From the IMG/VR virus record IMGVR_UViG_3300017917_002765, positions 1 through 64,000 of that record: 64,000 nucleotides of DNA; one strand, given 5' to 3'. Under the pieces are notes generated by a model that saw only the letters and a list, made by a program, of their open reading frames with translations, was not told the origin of the DNA and ran no database searches. A program made the position numbers and the translations under genes. This DNA comes from a virus. This document shows, in pieces, positions 55,792 to 63,314 of the stretch; positions within the stretch are counted from its first letter, which is position 1; the number at the start of each line of letters is the position of its first letter.

Positions 55792-57072
55792 TTATGAAAC
55801 GTCAAATTCGTCCAAATATACTGTAACTTCTGGGTGATTAGTTTCAAGATAAGAAACAACTTGCCTAGGGTCCTTGGTTAATGGAATATCCGTTCCGAAT
55901 TTTTGATTGAATTCTTCTACTGTACGTATTTTTTGTTGTTCGCCATTTTTATAAATGATATATATACCATATATGGTATTAGTTACGGCACCCATATATT
56001 CTGGTCTAGAAACCAATATTCTATCTACTCCATCGAATAATGATTGTTCTTCCTCATATGGGTTTATACCATACTGTACTTCTCTAGAAGCTTTTTCATA
56101 GTCTTCACCATCATACTCATTAATTTGATTTTTAATCCAATAGTTCAATCCTTTCCAATATATTGCATCAAAACTATCTTTATGCTCTTCACCATCAAAA
56201 ACTACTGTAACATAAATTTTATTCCACTTATGTTTTGAAATTAAATCTTCAACTATTGACATGGTATCGTCAAAATCAAAATTAGACTCAATAGTGTCTA
56301 TTTCATAATCAATTGAACCATCTGGACCATTATGATAATGTTTATCTTCTATTTTTGTCATATCATTATCATAATCTAAGGTTACTAACATATCTGAAAC
56401 ACCAGTTGATGTTCCTTCATCCATTTTCATCATTGAAGTCTCATCTATATCATATTTAACACCATCATCATATACTTCACCTAAACTATTCGGGTCTAAC
56501 TTGGTTAAATACATATTTAATTCATAGGTACCAGAATCCATTCTATATATTTGTATTGCTAAAAATCTATTTTTGGTTGGCTGACCTTTGTGGTTAAGGT
56601 GTATATTATCTTTTTTATTTTCACCATATTTAACACCACCAAACGTAAATTTATTAAAACCATTTTCAGGGATTTCAAAATAATTGTTTTCAACATATTT
56701 TTGAGCTTCATCTAAAGCTGATGCTAATGTTTTATGATATACCTCGTAATCTTTTGATTTTAAAACAGAACCAACACTTCTTGATTCTTCATCAATACCT
56801 AAACCAAAACTAGCTACTGTTGTGTCAGCATCATAAAAATCAGAAACAATGTATTTATCAGAGCCAATTTGGTTTATGTGTTTAGCAACACCACCTTCTT
56901 CGTCAGAAATTCTTTTGGCTTCAGCTTTTGCTTCTTCAAAAGACATTCCATAGCTTTCATCTAATCTTTTTATTTTGTTAAAATTTTTTGAAAATGATTC
57001 AACAATTGCTTTTTCTCTATCAGCCAATATAGCTTTCTTTTTAGCTTCAGTTAAAAATTCTTTCTTTTTCAT
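55792..57072 (-). CDS. Hypothetical protein with FLTEAKKKA N-terminus
   Basis: 426 residues, acidic. The start MKKKEFLTEAKKKAILADRE and the KIKRLDESYGM that follows look like a T4-style internal-protein leader with possible protease sites. The body has repeated beta segments rich in D, Y and G (MLVTLDYDNDMTKIEDKHYH). I do not recognise the family. Candidate virion-internal protein. Confidence 0.65.
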   Translation of the reverse strand: MKKKEFLTEAKKKAILADREKAIVESFSKNFNKIKRLDESYGMSFEEAKAEAKRISDEEGGVAKHINQIGSDKYIVSDFYDADTTVASFGLGIDEESRSVGSVLKSKDYEVYHKTLASALDEAQKYVENNYFEIPENGFNKFTFGGVKYGENKKDNIHLNHKGQPTKNRFLAIQIYRMDSGTYELNMYLTKLDPNSLGEVYDDGVKYDIDETSMMKMDEGTSTGVSDMLVTLDYDNDMTKIEDKHYHNGPDGSIDYEIDTIESNFDFDDTMSIVEDLISKHKWNKIYVTVVFDGEEHKDSFDAIYWKGLNYWIKNQINEYDGEDYEKASREVQYGINPYEEEQSLFDGVDRILVSRPEYMGAVTNTIYGIYIIYKNGEQQKIRTVEEFNQKFGTDIPLTKDPRQVVSYLETNHPEVTVYLDEFDVS

Positions 57073-57112
57073 AGCAGTATTTTAAGATAAATATCTAAAA
57101 CCCCAATAAAAG

Positions 57113-57214
57113 TTATGTGTTCTTTCTTTTCACAAAACTTCTTTTAACATTAACTGTCTTTCTTTTGTTTGTGCTGCCTTCACGAACAGTTATTGTTCTT
57201 TTGTGTGTTGCCAT
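57113..57214 (-). CDS. 33-residue basic protein
   Basis: ATG 57214, TAA 57113. MATHKRTITVREGSTNKRKT then VNVKRSFVKRKNT. The ATG overlaps the stop of the upstream gene (TAATG), suggesting coupled translation. Strongly basic, could bind nucleic acid or the acidic partner before it. Confidence 0.55.
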   Translation of the reverse strand: MATHKRTITVREGSTNKRKTVNVKRSFVKRKNT

Positions 57215-57594
57215 TAGTAATCTTCGTCTTCAAATTCATCGTTATCATTATCATCGTAATATCCATCTTCTTCATCATCAAGAAGTTCTTCTTCCTCATC
57301 TTCTACAAGCCCTTCAAGATGTTCCACATGAATGAATATACCAAAACCTTCATTAAATGTCTTGTTGATTGCTTTGTATTCTTCGTTAGATATTTCTTTG
57401 AAGTCAAGCCTTGATAAATAATCATCACCGTCAGCGAATTCTAATGAATAATTTGTTAGTGGATAATCAAATGACCATTTGATACTTTGTGCTATCGATT
57501 CTAAGTATTCTACTTCTTTATCGGTCATTGCTTTGAAGCCAGATATCTCTACATCGTTAATCTGGTCGTTAAAAGTAACTAGATATTTTGCCAT
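57214..57594 (-). CDS. Hypothetical protein with very acidic tail
   Basis: 126 residues. Folded N-terminal part (MAKYLVTFNDQINDVEISGF) and a C-terminal tail of almost only D, E and Y (EEEELLDDEEDGYYDDNDND). Coupled to a small basic protein downstream; the opposite charges suggest that they bind each other. Confidence 0.65.
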   Translation of the reverse strand: MAKYLVTFNDQINDVEISGFKAMTDKEVEYLESIAQSIKWSFDYPLTNYSLEFADGDDYLSRLDFKEISNEEYKAINKTFNEGFGIFIHVEHLEGLVEDEEEELLDDEEDGYYDDNDNDEFEDEDY

Positions 57595-57632
57595 ATGACA
57601 TAAATATATGGTATCACAAAAAAGAATAAATA

Positions 57633-57827
57633 CTACAATAATTTTTTGAAATTGTCCGTCTCCATTTGTTGAATCGCTTTACCAACTTCTGGACCACTAA
57701 CAGTTAGTCTAAACTTTTGAAAAGCTGTCATTAGCTTTTCATCAATTCCCTCAGCCTTAGCAAATGCAAGCAACTTATCTGGTAATACACCATCATTTTG
57801 CTCCGCTCTTTTAATGCGTATTCCATG
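57633..57827 (-). pseudogene. Start-less reading frame following the purA stop
   Basis: 64 sense codons directly after the UAA of the purA-like gene, in the same frame (GIRIKRAEQNDGVLPDKLLA then FRLTVSGPEVGKAIQQMETD), ending at TAG 57633. No ATG near its beginning. It resembles the C-terminal end of a nucleotidyltransferase or CCA-enzyme-like protein, but that is weak. Either a gene remnant or a readthrough extension. Confidence 0.5.
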
Positions 57828-58832
57828 TTAAATGTCGTATGGTGTTGTACTAAATGTTATTCTTTTTATTGTCGAACAAGCTGTGGATATTTTATCAGCA
57901 ATGTAAGTTTGAAATTCTTCACTAGTTTTGAAAACTAAAATCTCATGGTTTTCATACATCTTAAATTCACCAACTTGTTCTAAAATGTCCAATTTATTTA
58001 TTACTAAATCCGTAACACCATTAATTGTTATCGCTTTAATAATGTCATCTAAATTGAACCAATTGACTTGCCGTTTTCTACCAGTTGTCGCACCAAACTC
58101 TTGGCCAAATTCTCTAATTTTTTCAAAAACTTCTGAAGGCTCCTCAAATTTTTTGGCACCAACATATGTTCTATATGCTTTGGCTACGCCATATATATTT
58201 CTAATTGTTTGGGGCGGGAATCCATTCAATATTGTTGAACCAACAGTGCAATGTGAACTAGTCACATACGGATAATCACCCCAATCAATGTCCAATTCAA
58301 ACCCCTGAGCGCCTTCAAATAGAATCTTAACATTTTCATTTGAAACATGAAGGTCATACAAATCAAATATAAATGATTTCAAACTATCTTCACTTTCAGC
58401 TCTCTTCCCAATTCTAGCATACTTGTCACGATAAGCTGGACCTATACCTTGTTTTGTGGTTCCTATTCTTGAATCTTTCCCGTCTTCTTCCAAGTGTTCA
58501 TCAGTTATTATATGAACTCTCTTATCAATCATTAAATTAGATTTTACATCAAACCCAAGCTGTTCTAAGTCTTCAATTTCTTTGAACAGCTTATCAACGT
58601 TTACAACACAACCAAGACCAATTATAGACTTAATACCATATAACACACCACATGGTATAAAATGTGTAACCACTTTTTGTCCATTGTGATAAATAGTATG
58701 TCCAGCGTTTCCACCACCATTATATCTAATAACATGCGTGAATTCTCCTTTGCTCAATAAAGAATGTGTTACTTTACCTTTGCCAGTATCACCAGCTTGT
58801 AAGTCAACAACTACATCAGCGTATTTAACCAT
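57828..58832 (-). CDS. purA: Adenylosuccinate synthetase-like enzyme (short, PurA/PurZ family)
   Basis: 334 residues, about 100 shorter than bacterial PurA and close to archaeal PurA and phage PurZ. GTP loop DLQAGDTGKGKVTHSLL, VIRYNGGGNAGHTIYH, GIGPAYRDKYAR, FEGAQGFELDIDWGDYPYVT and TTGRKRQVNWFN match. The Asp before TGKGK (catalytic in PurA) is kept, which argues for ordinary AMP synthesis rather than diaminopurine. Confidence 0.88.
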   Translation of the reverse strand: MVKYADVVVDLQAGDTGKGKVTHSLLSKGEFTHVIRYNGGGNAGHTIYHNGQKVVTHFIPCGVLYGIKSIIGLGCVVNVDKLFKEIEDLEQLGFDVKSNLMIDKRVHIITDEHLEEDGKDSRIGTTKQGIGPAYRDKYARIGKRAESEDSLKSFIFDLYDLHVSNENVKILFEGAQGFELDIDWGDYPYVTSSHCTVGSTILNGFPPQTIRNIYGVAKAYRTYVGAKKFEEPSEVFEKIREFGQEFGATTGRKRQVNWFNLDDIIKAITINGVTDLVINKLDILEQVGEFKMYENHEILVFKTSEEFQTYIADKISTACSTIKRITFSTTPYDI

Positions 58833-58835
58833 AAA

Positions 58836-59069
58836 TCAATTTTTAAAAATAATTGAACCCAACCGTAACACCTTCTCCTTAAACTCTTCAAAGGTTCCGT
58901 TATTTTCAAGAATAACATCGGCACAAGATTTATCGATATTAAAAGAACTTGCTGGTTCTTCTGGTAATCTTCCAGTTGCATCAACCCATATGATTAGGTC
59001 AAACAACCCTTGACGCATACACTCACTTATTTCCTCTCTATCACAAACTAAATTCACTAATCGTTTCAT
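58836..59069 (-). pseudogene. C-terminal fragment of a dNMP kinase-like gene
   Basis: 77 residues from MKRLVNLVCDREEISECMRQ. GLFDLIIWVDATGRLPEEPA, SSFNIDKSCADVILENNGTF and EEFKEKVLRL look like the end of a T4 gp1-type nucleotide kinase, without P-loop. A complete dNMP kinase gene lies just upstream (59041-59652), so this is likely a leftover from gene replacement or partial duplication. Confidence 0.65.
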
Positions 59070-59652
59070 CGACAGATTTATATAAATTATTAATACCATT
59101 ATTATTATTAATTATTTTATTAAATTTTTGATAATTGTCTAATTCAATTTCAGAAATATGATTTAAGTTTCTTGTTGAATTTTCTCTAACACACATTGGG
59201 TCACCTTCTAGCCTAATCATAATACCACCATGTTCTAAAATATAATTAGCTTCATTTATAAATCTAACATCTGGTATAATAATTATTATTCCATTATTCA
59301 ACTTACCATTTAATTCCTCATCAAAAAGCGATTTAACCCATATATCTTCGTCAAATTTAAACCTGAATAATTCGGTACCTAGTAATTGTAAAATTTCACC
59401 AACAGTTTTATTATATTGTGGAAGAAATATATTTTTTTGTTCTTGTGTGTAATTTCTAATTTCATTACAAAATGGCTGACCCTTTTCATGTGTTATAGTC
59501 ATTTTAACACCAGTTATAGTTTCAGTTATCAACCTTAATTTATCAGCCATAGCATGTCGTTCTACTTTAGAATTTAATTTTTTGGCTAATATTTCAGCAA
59601 AAGTATCTTTACCACTTCCAATTTTTCCAGAAATACCTATAATTTTTTTCAT
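59041..59652 (-). CDS. Deoxynucleoside monophosphate kinase (T4 gp1-like)
   Basis: 203 residues. P-loop IIGISGKIGSGKDTFAEILA (4-23), DKLRLITETITGVKM, VGEILQLLGTELFRFKF, IIIIPDVRFINEANYILEHG and SEIELDNYQKF. Phosphorylates dNMPs, often including modified ones, for phage DNA synthesis. TATTTTTG at 59681-59688 with TTG 59709-59711. Confidence 0.82.
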   Translation of the reverse strand: MKKIIGISGKIGSGKDTFAEILAKKLNSKVERHAMADKLRLITETITGVKMTITHEKGQPFCNEIRNYTQEQKNIFLPQYNKTVGEILQLLGTELFRFKFDEDIWVKSLFDEELNGKLNNGIIIIIPDVRFINEANYILEHGGIMIRLEGDPMCVRENSTRNLNHISEIELDNYQKFNKIINNNNGINNLYKSVDETISEFSL

Positions 59653-59748
59653 ATCATTTATATTTTATCTAAGTTAGATACAAAAATACTATTTATTTGT
59701 CAATTAAACAACTATTGACAATAAAATAATTAACTCTATATTTTAAAC

Positions 59749-59874
59749 ATGAAAGATTATAAAATCATCACCATCTCGTTATCACCAGACATCATAAAAA
59801 AACTGGATGAAGGCAATTTCAATAAGTCTAAATTAATTGATTCACTTTTAACAAAATATTTCTCTAAAAAGTAA
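59749..59874 (+). CDS. Ribbon-helix-helix protein, 41 residues
   Basis: ATG 59749. KIITISLSPDIIKKLDEGNF then NKSKLIDSLLTKYF: beta strand followed by two helices, the Arc/MetJ fold. Probably a DNA-binding dimer. First of two RHH genes before the HNH endonuclease. Confidence 0.7.
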   Translation: MKDYKIITISLSPDIIKKLDEGNFNKSKLIDSLLTKYFSKK

Positions 59875-59932
59875 TAATTTTATTACTTTTATATATTTTC
59901 TAGATATTTATTAGTATAAAACACATACTAAT

Positions 59933-60106
59933 ATGGGAAGAAAAACAAAAACACTTGATGAGAAGAAAGGTAAACTAAGCATCACCGTTTCAACAACTAA
60001 CTATCAAAAAATGATAGAAGAAAAAGGTATTAACAAATCCAAACTAATTAATTGGTTATTGGAAGAATATTTTAATTCAATTTACGATGGAGACAAAAAT
60101 ATGTAA
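59933..60106 (+). CDS. Ribbon-helix-helix protein, 57 residues
   Basis: ATG 59933. KLSITVSTTNYQKMIEEKGI then NKSKLINWLLEEYF, a close relative of 59749-59874. Overlaps the start of the HNH gene by 20 nt, so it is likely co-translated and may repress or guide it. Confidence 0.72.
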   Translation: MGRKTKTLDEKKGKLSITVSTTNYQKMIEEKGINKSKLINWLLEEYFNSIYDGDKNM

Positions 60107-60737
60107 ATCTTGTAACCTTACTCTAACTCTGGATAAATTTAGTAAAGATAATGGTAATAACGATAAACTAAAAAATACCTGTAAACAATGTTGTTCTTTA
60201 AAGAATGCTGAATGGTGTAAAAATAATAAAGAAAAGAGAACTTGTTACCAAAAAGAATATAAAATTAAAAATAGCGAACATTTAAAAGAATACAATAAAA
60301 AAATTAACAACGAGTTTAAATTAAAACACGGTGTTTCTAGACATACTTTATGGGACAGAAATAATAAAGATAAGCGTAAAAAATCGCTAAAAGCTAGATT
60401 AAAAAATCCAGTAGAAGCTTTAAAATACAAGTTAAGAAGTTCTTTTAATTCAATCTTTAGGTATAAAGGATATACCAAAAAACATAAATCACATCATATA
60501 CTTGGCTGTACATTTGAAGAATTTAAAACATACTTGGAATCAAAATTCGACCCTTGGATGAACTGGGATAATCGTGGTTTATATAATGGTGAGCCAAATT
60601 ATGGTTGGGATATTGACCATATAATACCAATATCATCAGCGGTAACTGAAGAAGATGTGATAAGATTAAATCATTATTCTAATCTTCAACCGCTATGTAG
60701 CAAAATTAATAGAGATATTAAGAAAAATAATTTTTGA
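60087..60737 (+). CDS. HNH endonuclease
   Basis: 216 residues. N-terminal zinc finger (ICKSCNLTLTLDKFSKDNGN ... CKQCC), basic middle, then HNH domain with GWDIDHIIPISSA and LNHYSNLQPLCSKINRDIK (about 175-212). Homing-type nuclease. Plus strand, opposite to neighbours, with two RHH genes in front. Ends before the terminator at 60764-60790. Confidence 0.88.
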   Translation: METKICKSCNLTLTLDKFSKDNGNNDKLKNTCKQCCSLKNAEWCKNNKEKRTCYQKEYKIKNSEHLKEYNKKINNEFKLKHGVSRHTLWDRNNKDKRKKSLKARLKNPVEALKYKLRSSFNSIFRYKGYTKKHKSHHILGCTFEEFKTYLESKFDPWMNWDNRGLYNGEPNYGWDIDHIIPISSAVTEEDVIRLNHYSNLQPLCSKINRDIKKNNF

Positions 60738-60763
60738 AATAAACAAGTGGAACAAGATAAAAA

Positions 60764-60790
60764 AGCAAACCCCACCGAAGTGGGGCTTGT
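60764..60790. terminator. Bidirectional terminator
   Basis: CCCCAC-CGAA-GTGGGG stem flanked by A-rich and T-rich sequence, between the HNH gene and the converging tRNA group. Confidence 0.75.
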
Positions 60791-60861
60791 ATTAGTTCAG
60801 AATAGGTTTTGTTAACTGTTTTGCTTAATAGTTTTTTTTAATTGCTGAATCTATTCTTTAG

Positions 60862-60930
60862 AACCCCTGATAGGATTTGAACCTATATCTCCCCCTAATA
60901 TTGGGGCTCTAGCAATTGAGCTACAGAGGT
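60862..60930 (-). tRNA. tRNA of unresolved isotype
   Basis: Acceptor ACCTCTG/CAGGGGT, canonical D-arm (TAGCTCAATTGCTAGAGC), T-arm ATAGG TTCAAAT CCTAT. Anticodon stem CCCC/GGGG with loop AATATTA, which lacks U33. TAT (Ile) would be the formal anticodon. Confidence 0.55.
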
Positions 60931-60974
60931 ATAATAAAGAAAAACCTGTTTTTCAGGAATTACATTCTTTTTAG

Positions 60975-61046
60975 TAGCGGGGGATGGAATCGAACCACCG
61001 ACCTCTAGGTTATGAGCCTAGCGAGCTACCACTGCTCCACCCCGCA
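60975..61046 (-). tRNA. Initiator tRNA-fMet(CAU)
   Basis: TGCGGGG/CCCCGCT with an unpaired 1-72 end, as in initiators; D-arm GGAGCAGTGGTAGCTCG; loop CTCATAA; T-loop TTCGATT. Anticodon stem closes with AGG/CCT rather than GGG/CCC. Confidence 0.88.
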
Positions 61047-61052
61047 ATATTG

Positions 61053-61121
61053 TAGAAGAGAAAGGCCTTGAACCTTTATTTCCGCCCCCATGGGCGTTGT
61101 CTTTCCTTAGACGACTCCTCT
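61053..61121 (-). tRNA. tRNA of unresolved isotype (Pro-like?)
   Basis: Acceptor AGAGGAG/CTCTTCT, D-stem GTC/GAC, T-arm AAAGG TTCAAGG CCTTT. Anticodon hairpin CGCCCATGGGGGCG has a shortened loop containing TGG/GGG. Confidence 0.5.
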
Positions 61122-61129
61122 ATGTATCC

Positions 61130-61270
61130 CAAGATAGTTGTTCGTATTTATTTTACATGACTCCCGTTTACATGGTGATAATTTATTACTCGACTCCACA
61201 TCGAGGCAGATTTGGTTACTATGGTGCCGCTCTTTCGAGTTAGACCATAATGAGAGTCTAGCTTACTCCC
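61130..61270 (-). other. Structured leader of the 60.9-61.1 kb tRNA group
   Basis: Between the promoter (61355-61385) and the first tRNA, the RNA can form CTCGAAAGAG, TATGG/CCATA and CTCGA/TCGAG hairpins. No ATG mini-ORF like those of the four large arrays; a GTG-start frame of 42 codons exists but has no matching composition. Confidence 0.4.
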
Positions 61271-61354
61271 TTTTTCCACTGTAGTTTTGTTTTTGCAGAA
61301 CCTATCTTTTTTGGATATTTTAGATTAACAAAGAACGTTGTGTTAATATATATG

Positions 61355-61385
61355 CAAAGGTACGAAGAAAAATTGTATTTGTCAA
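61355..61385 (-). promoter_or_regulatory. Promoter of the 60.9-61.1 kb tRNA group
   Basis: TTG, 20 nt, TACCTTTG on the minus strand. Confidence 0.8.
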
Positions 61386-61408
61386 GTTTTTTTAAAAAAA
61401 AATTTTTG

Positions 61409-61645
61409 TTATTGATTTTTTTCTATTTTAAAATTCCTAACCAATGGTTTGTTTGTCAATGGATTTACAATTACAAAAATTGATTGTTTTTTGTCAATTT
61501 GATGAACAAGATTAATAACTTCAAAATATTGGTCATCTAACCATATGAATTCATCTTTTCTAGGTATAATTTCAAAAGGAAGGTTTCTTTTTAGAATTTC
61601 CCATTTACTATTTAGTAGTGTTACAGTATATTTTTTTCTAAACAT
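61409..61645 (-). CDS. Hypothetical protein
   Basis: 78 residues from MFRKKYTVTLLNSKWEILKR; an earlier ATG at 61678 is less likely. Beta-rich (FEIIPRKDEFIWLDDQYFEV). Similar small proteins occur in phages; role unknown. Confidence 0.6.
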   Translation of the reverse strand: MFRKKYTVTLLNSKWEILKRNLPFEIIPRKDEFIWLDDQYFEVINLVHQIDKKQSIFVIVNPLTNKPLVRNFKIEKNQ

Positions 61646-61720
61646 ACTATAATATAATACAAGATTTGGTAAAATCAAGTATTTATAGGAAACAATAACA
61701 AATATAAAAATTCAAAGAAC

Positions 61721-61810
61721 ATGTACACAGTAACTAACGGTTGCGGTTGTGGTAAACCAAAACAAACAACAGTTGTTAAACCAGTTGCACCTCCAAAACC
61801 TAACTCATGA
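61721..61810 (+). CDS. 29-residue Cys/Pro-rich peptide
   Basis: ATG 61721, TGA 61808. Starts MYTVTNGCGCGKPKQ and ends with a P/V/K stretch. Rightward and closed by a terminator at 61826-61847, which supports it as a real gene. Possible metal-binding CGCG. Confidence 0.5.
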   Translation: MYTVTNGCGCGKPKQTTVVKPVAPPKPNS

Positions 61811-61825
61811 TTTTAGAGGTTTATT

Positions 61826-61847
61826 AAAGGGGCGAAAGCCCCTTTTT
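61826..61847. terminator. Terminator shared by tmRNA and the 61721 gene
   Basis: GGGGC-GAAA-GCCCC stem with A-run on one side and T-run on the other; works in both directions. Confidence 0.8.
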
Positions 61848-61885
61848 GTTTTGACTAACCTTAGATAAGCAACAAAAGTCAAGTG

Positions 61886-62241
61886 TGGAGCATATGGGAG
61901 TCGAACCCATGTCTTGAATACTCTTCAAAAGCTTTCTACATGTTTATCACAGAATTTTCTAATTCTTCGAAATAGGTCGATGTGTCAACGATTAACGACC
62001 AAAACCGAATGGACTACCATTATGTCGTGGAACATACCACGATGAAGCGATTTATCGCTATCAGCTATATTAGGCTACAGCAAGCTCTCCAGCGAAACTG
62101 CAAGCAGCTTCGTCAAGGAAATTTTCAGATACAACAAAATCGTTGCCATTTAAAAAGTTCAATAGCCAGTTTAAAGTGCTTCCATCTAGCACTACATGCT
62201 TACTAATTACGACTATATTCAGTCAATACCTTTAATGCCCC
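61886..62241 (-). ncRNA. ssrA: tmRNA (transfer-messenger RNA)
   Basis: 356 nt. The tRNA-like ends pair as GGGGCAT/ATGCTCC with the G3-U70 pair needed for alanine charging; T-arm ATGGG TTCGACT CCCAT; conserved GTAAGCATGTAGTGC-type segment near the 5' end as in Bacteroidota tmRNA. The tag frame begins GGC AAC GAT at 62147 and ends TAA at 62070: GNDFVVSENFLDEA then ACSFAGELAVA, 25 residues. Own promoter at 62314-62344. SmpB, RNase R and ClpP genes are in the same window. Confidence 0.9.
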
Positions 62242-62313
62242 ATAAATAAAGAACGTGTGTAGGTTATAAATATGTGGTTATTTTAAAAAGACCACATGTT
62301 TTCCTCAACAATA

Positions 62314-62344
62314 CAAAGGTACTAAATCTTTTTTGATTATGCAA
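62314..62344 (-). promoter_or_regulatory. Promoter of tmRNA
   Basis: TTG, 20 nt, TACCTTTG, about 65 nt upstream of the mature 5' end. Confidence 0.8.
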
Positions 62345-62416
62345 ATATTTTTTTTATTTATTTTTATTAGTCTCCACGATATTTACTAATACAAATAGCC
62401 AAATTAAACTATTACT

Positions 62417-63310
62417 ATGAAATCAAAAACATTTATTTATGGATTAAAAGAAGCTAATTCAGATGAAATAAAATACATCGGAAAAGCAGATAACCCAAAA
62501 AACAGATTGATTCGCCATAAATCTGACGCTAAAAGAAATAATAAAACAAAAAAAGAAAAATGGATTGTAAAATGTATCAAAAATAATATTAAAATAGATA
62601 TTGTCATATTAGAAGAGGTTGAATATTCAAAATGGCCAAAATCTGAAATGTACTGGATTGAAAAATATGGTTTAAAAAAATTAAAAAATCATTCAAATGG
62701 TGGTAAAGGTGGGAATATTAAAAAATATAAAATTACTTATGATAGTACAAAAGAATGGATATCCATAAATTTACCACAAATAGATAGTCAAACAAAATGG
62801 AATAAAAATAAAAAATATTTACCAAATTTTATACCTAAAAAACCAGATTTAGTTTTTAAAAACAACGGATGGGTTTCTTGGGGTGACTTCCTAACGACTA
62901 ATAATATTAGTAATAATAAAAAAATATTTTTATCATACGAAGAATGTAAATTATTTGCGAAAGAAAATAACATTAATAGTCAAAGTAATTGGGCTGAATT
63001 TATTAAAGTAAATAAAAAAACAATACCAACCAACGTCCCAAAATCACCAGAACATGTTTATAAAAATAAAGGGTGGGTTTCTTGGTCTGAATTTTTAGAT
63101 AACAACTTTATTCATCATTCTAAAATATCTTATGTTGATTTTAAAACATTAAAAGAAGAAGTAAAAAAGTATGGTGTTAAAACAAAAAATAATTTTTATA
63201 TTTTTAAAAAAACTTTAAAAAAAATAAATGGGTGTGATATTCCATCACACCCAGAAAGAGTATATAAAAATAATTGGTTGTCTTGGACAGATTTTTTAAC
63301 TGAAAATTAA
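62417..63310 (+). CDS. GIY-YIG endonuclease with integrase-type repeats
   Basis: 297 residues. GIY-YIG domain (FIYGLKEANSDEIKYIGKAD ... KNRLIRHK, catalytic Glu in ILEEVEYSKW, about 1-95). Then three repeats with NNGWVSWGDFL, NKGWVSWSEFL and NNWLSWTDFL, the phage-integrase repeat unit that binds DNA. Plus strand between tmRNA and clpP, so it may target one of these loci in related phages. Confidence 0.85.
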   Translation: MKSKTFIYGLKEANSDEIKYIGKADNPKNRLIRHKSDAKRNNKTKKEKWIVKCIKNNIKIDIVILEEVEYSKWPKSEMYWIEKYGLKKLKNHSNGGKGGNIKKYKITYDSTKEWISINLPQIDSQTKWNKNKKYLPNFIPKKPDLVFKNNGWVSWGDFLTTNNISNNKKIFLSYEECKLFAKENNINSQSNWAEFIKVNKKTIPTNVPKSPEHVYKNKGWVSWSEFLDNNFIHHSKISYVDFKTLKEEVKKYGVKTKNNFYIFKKTLKKINGCDIPSHPERVYKNNWLSWTDFLTEN

Positions 63311-63314
63311 AACT

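Noticed and set aside
61982-62206. Plus-strand frame of 74 codons
   Set aside because: Antisense to the tmRNA, whose structure explains the sequence.
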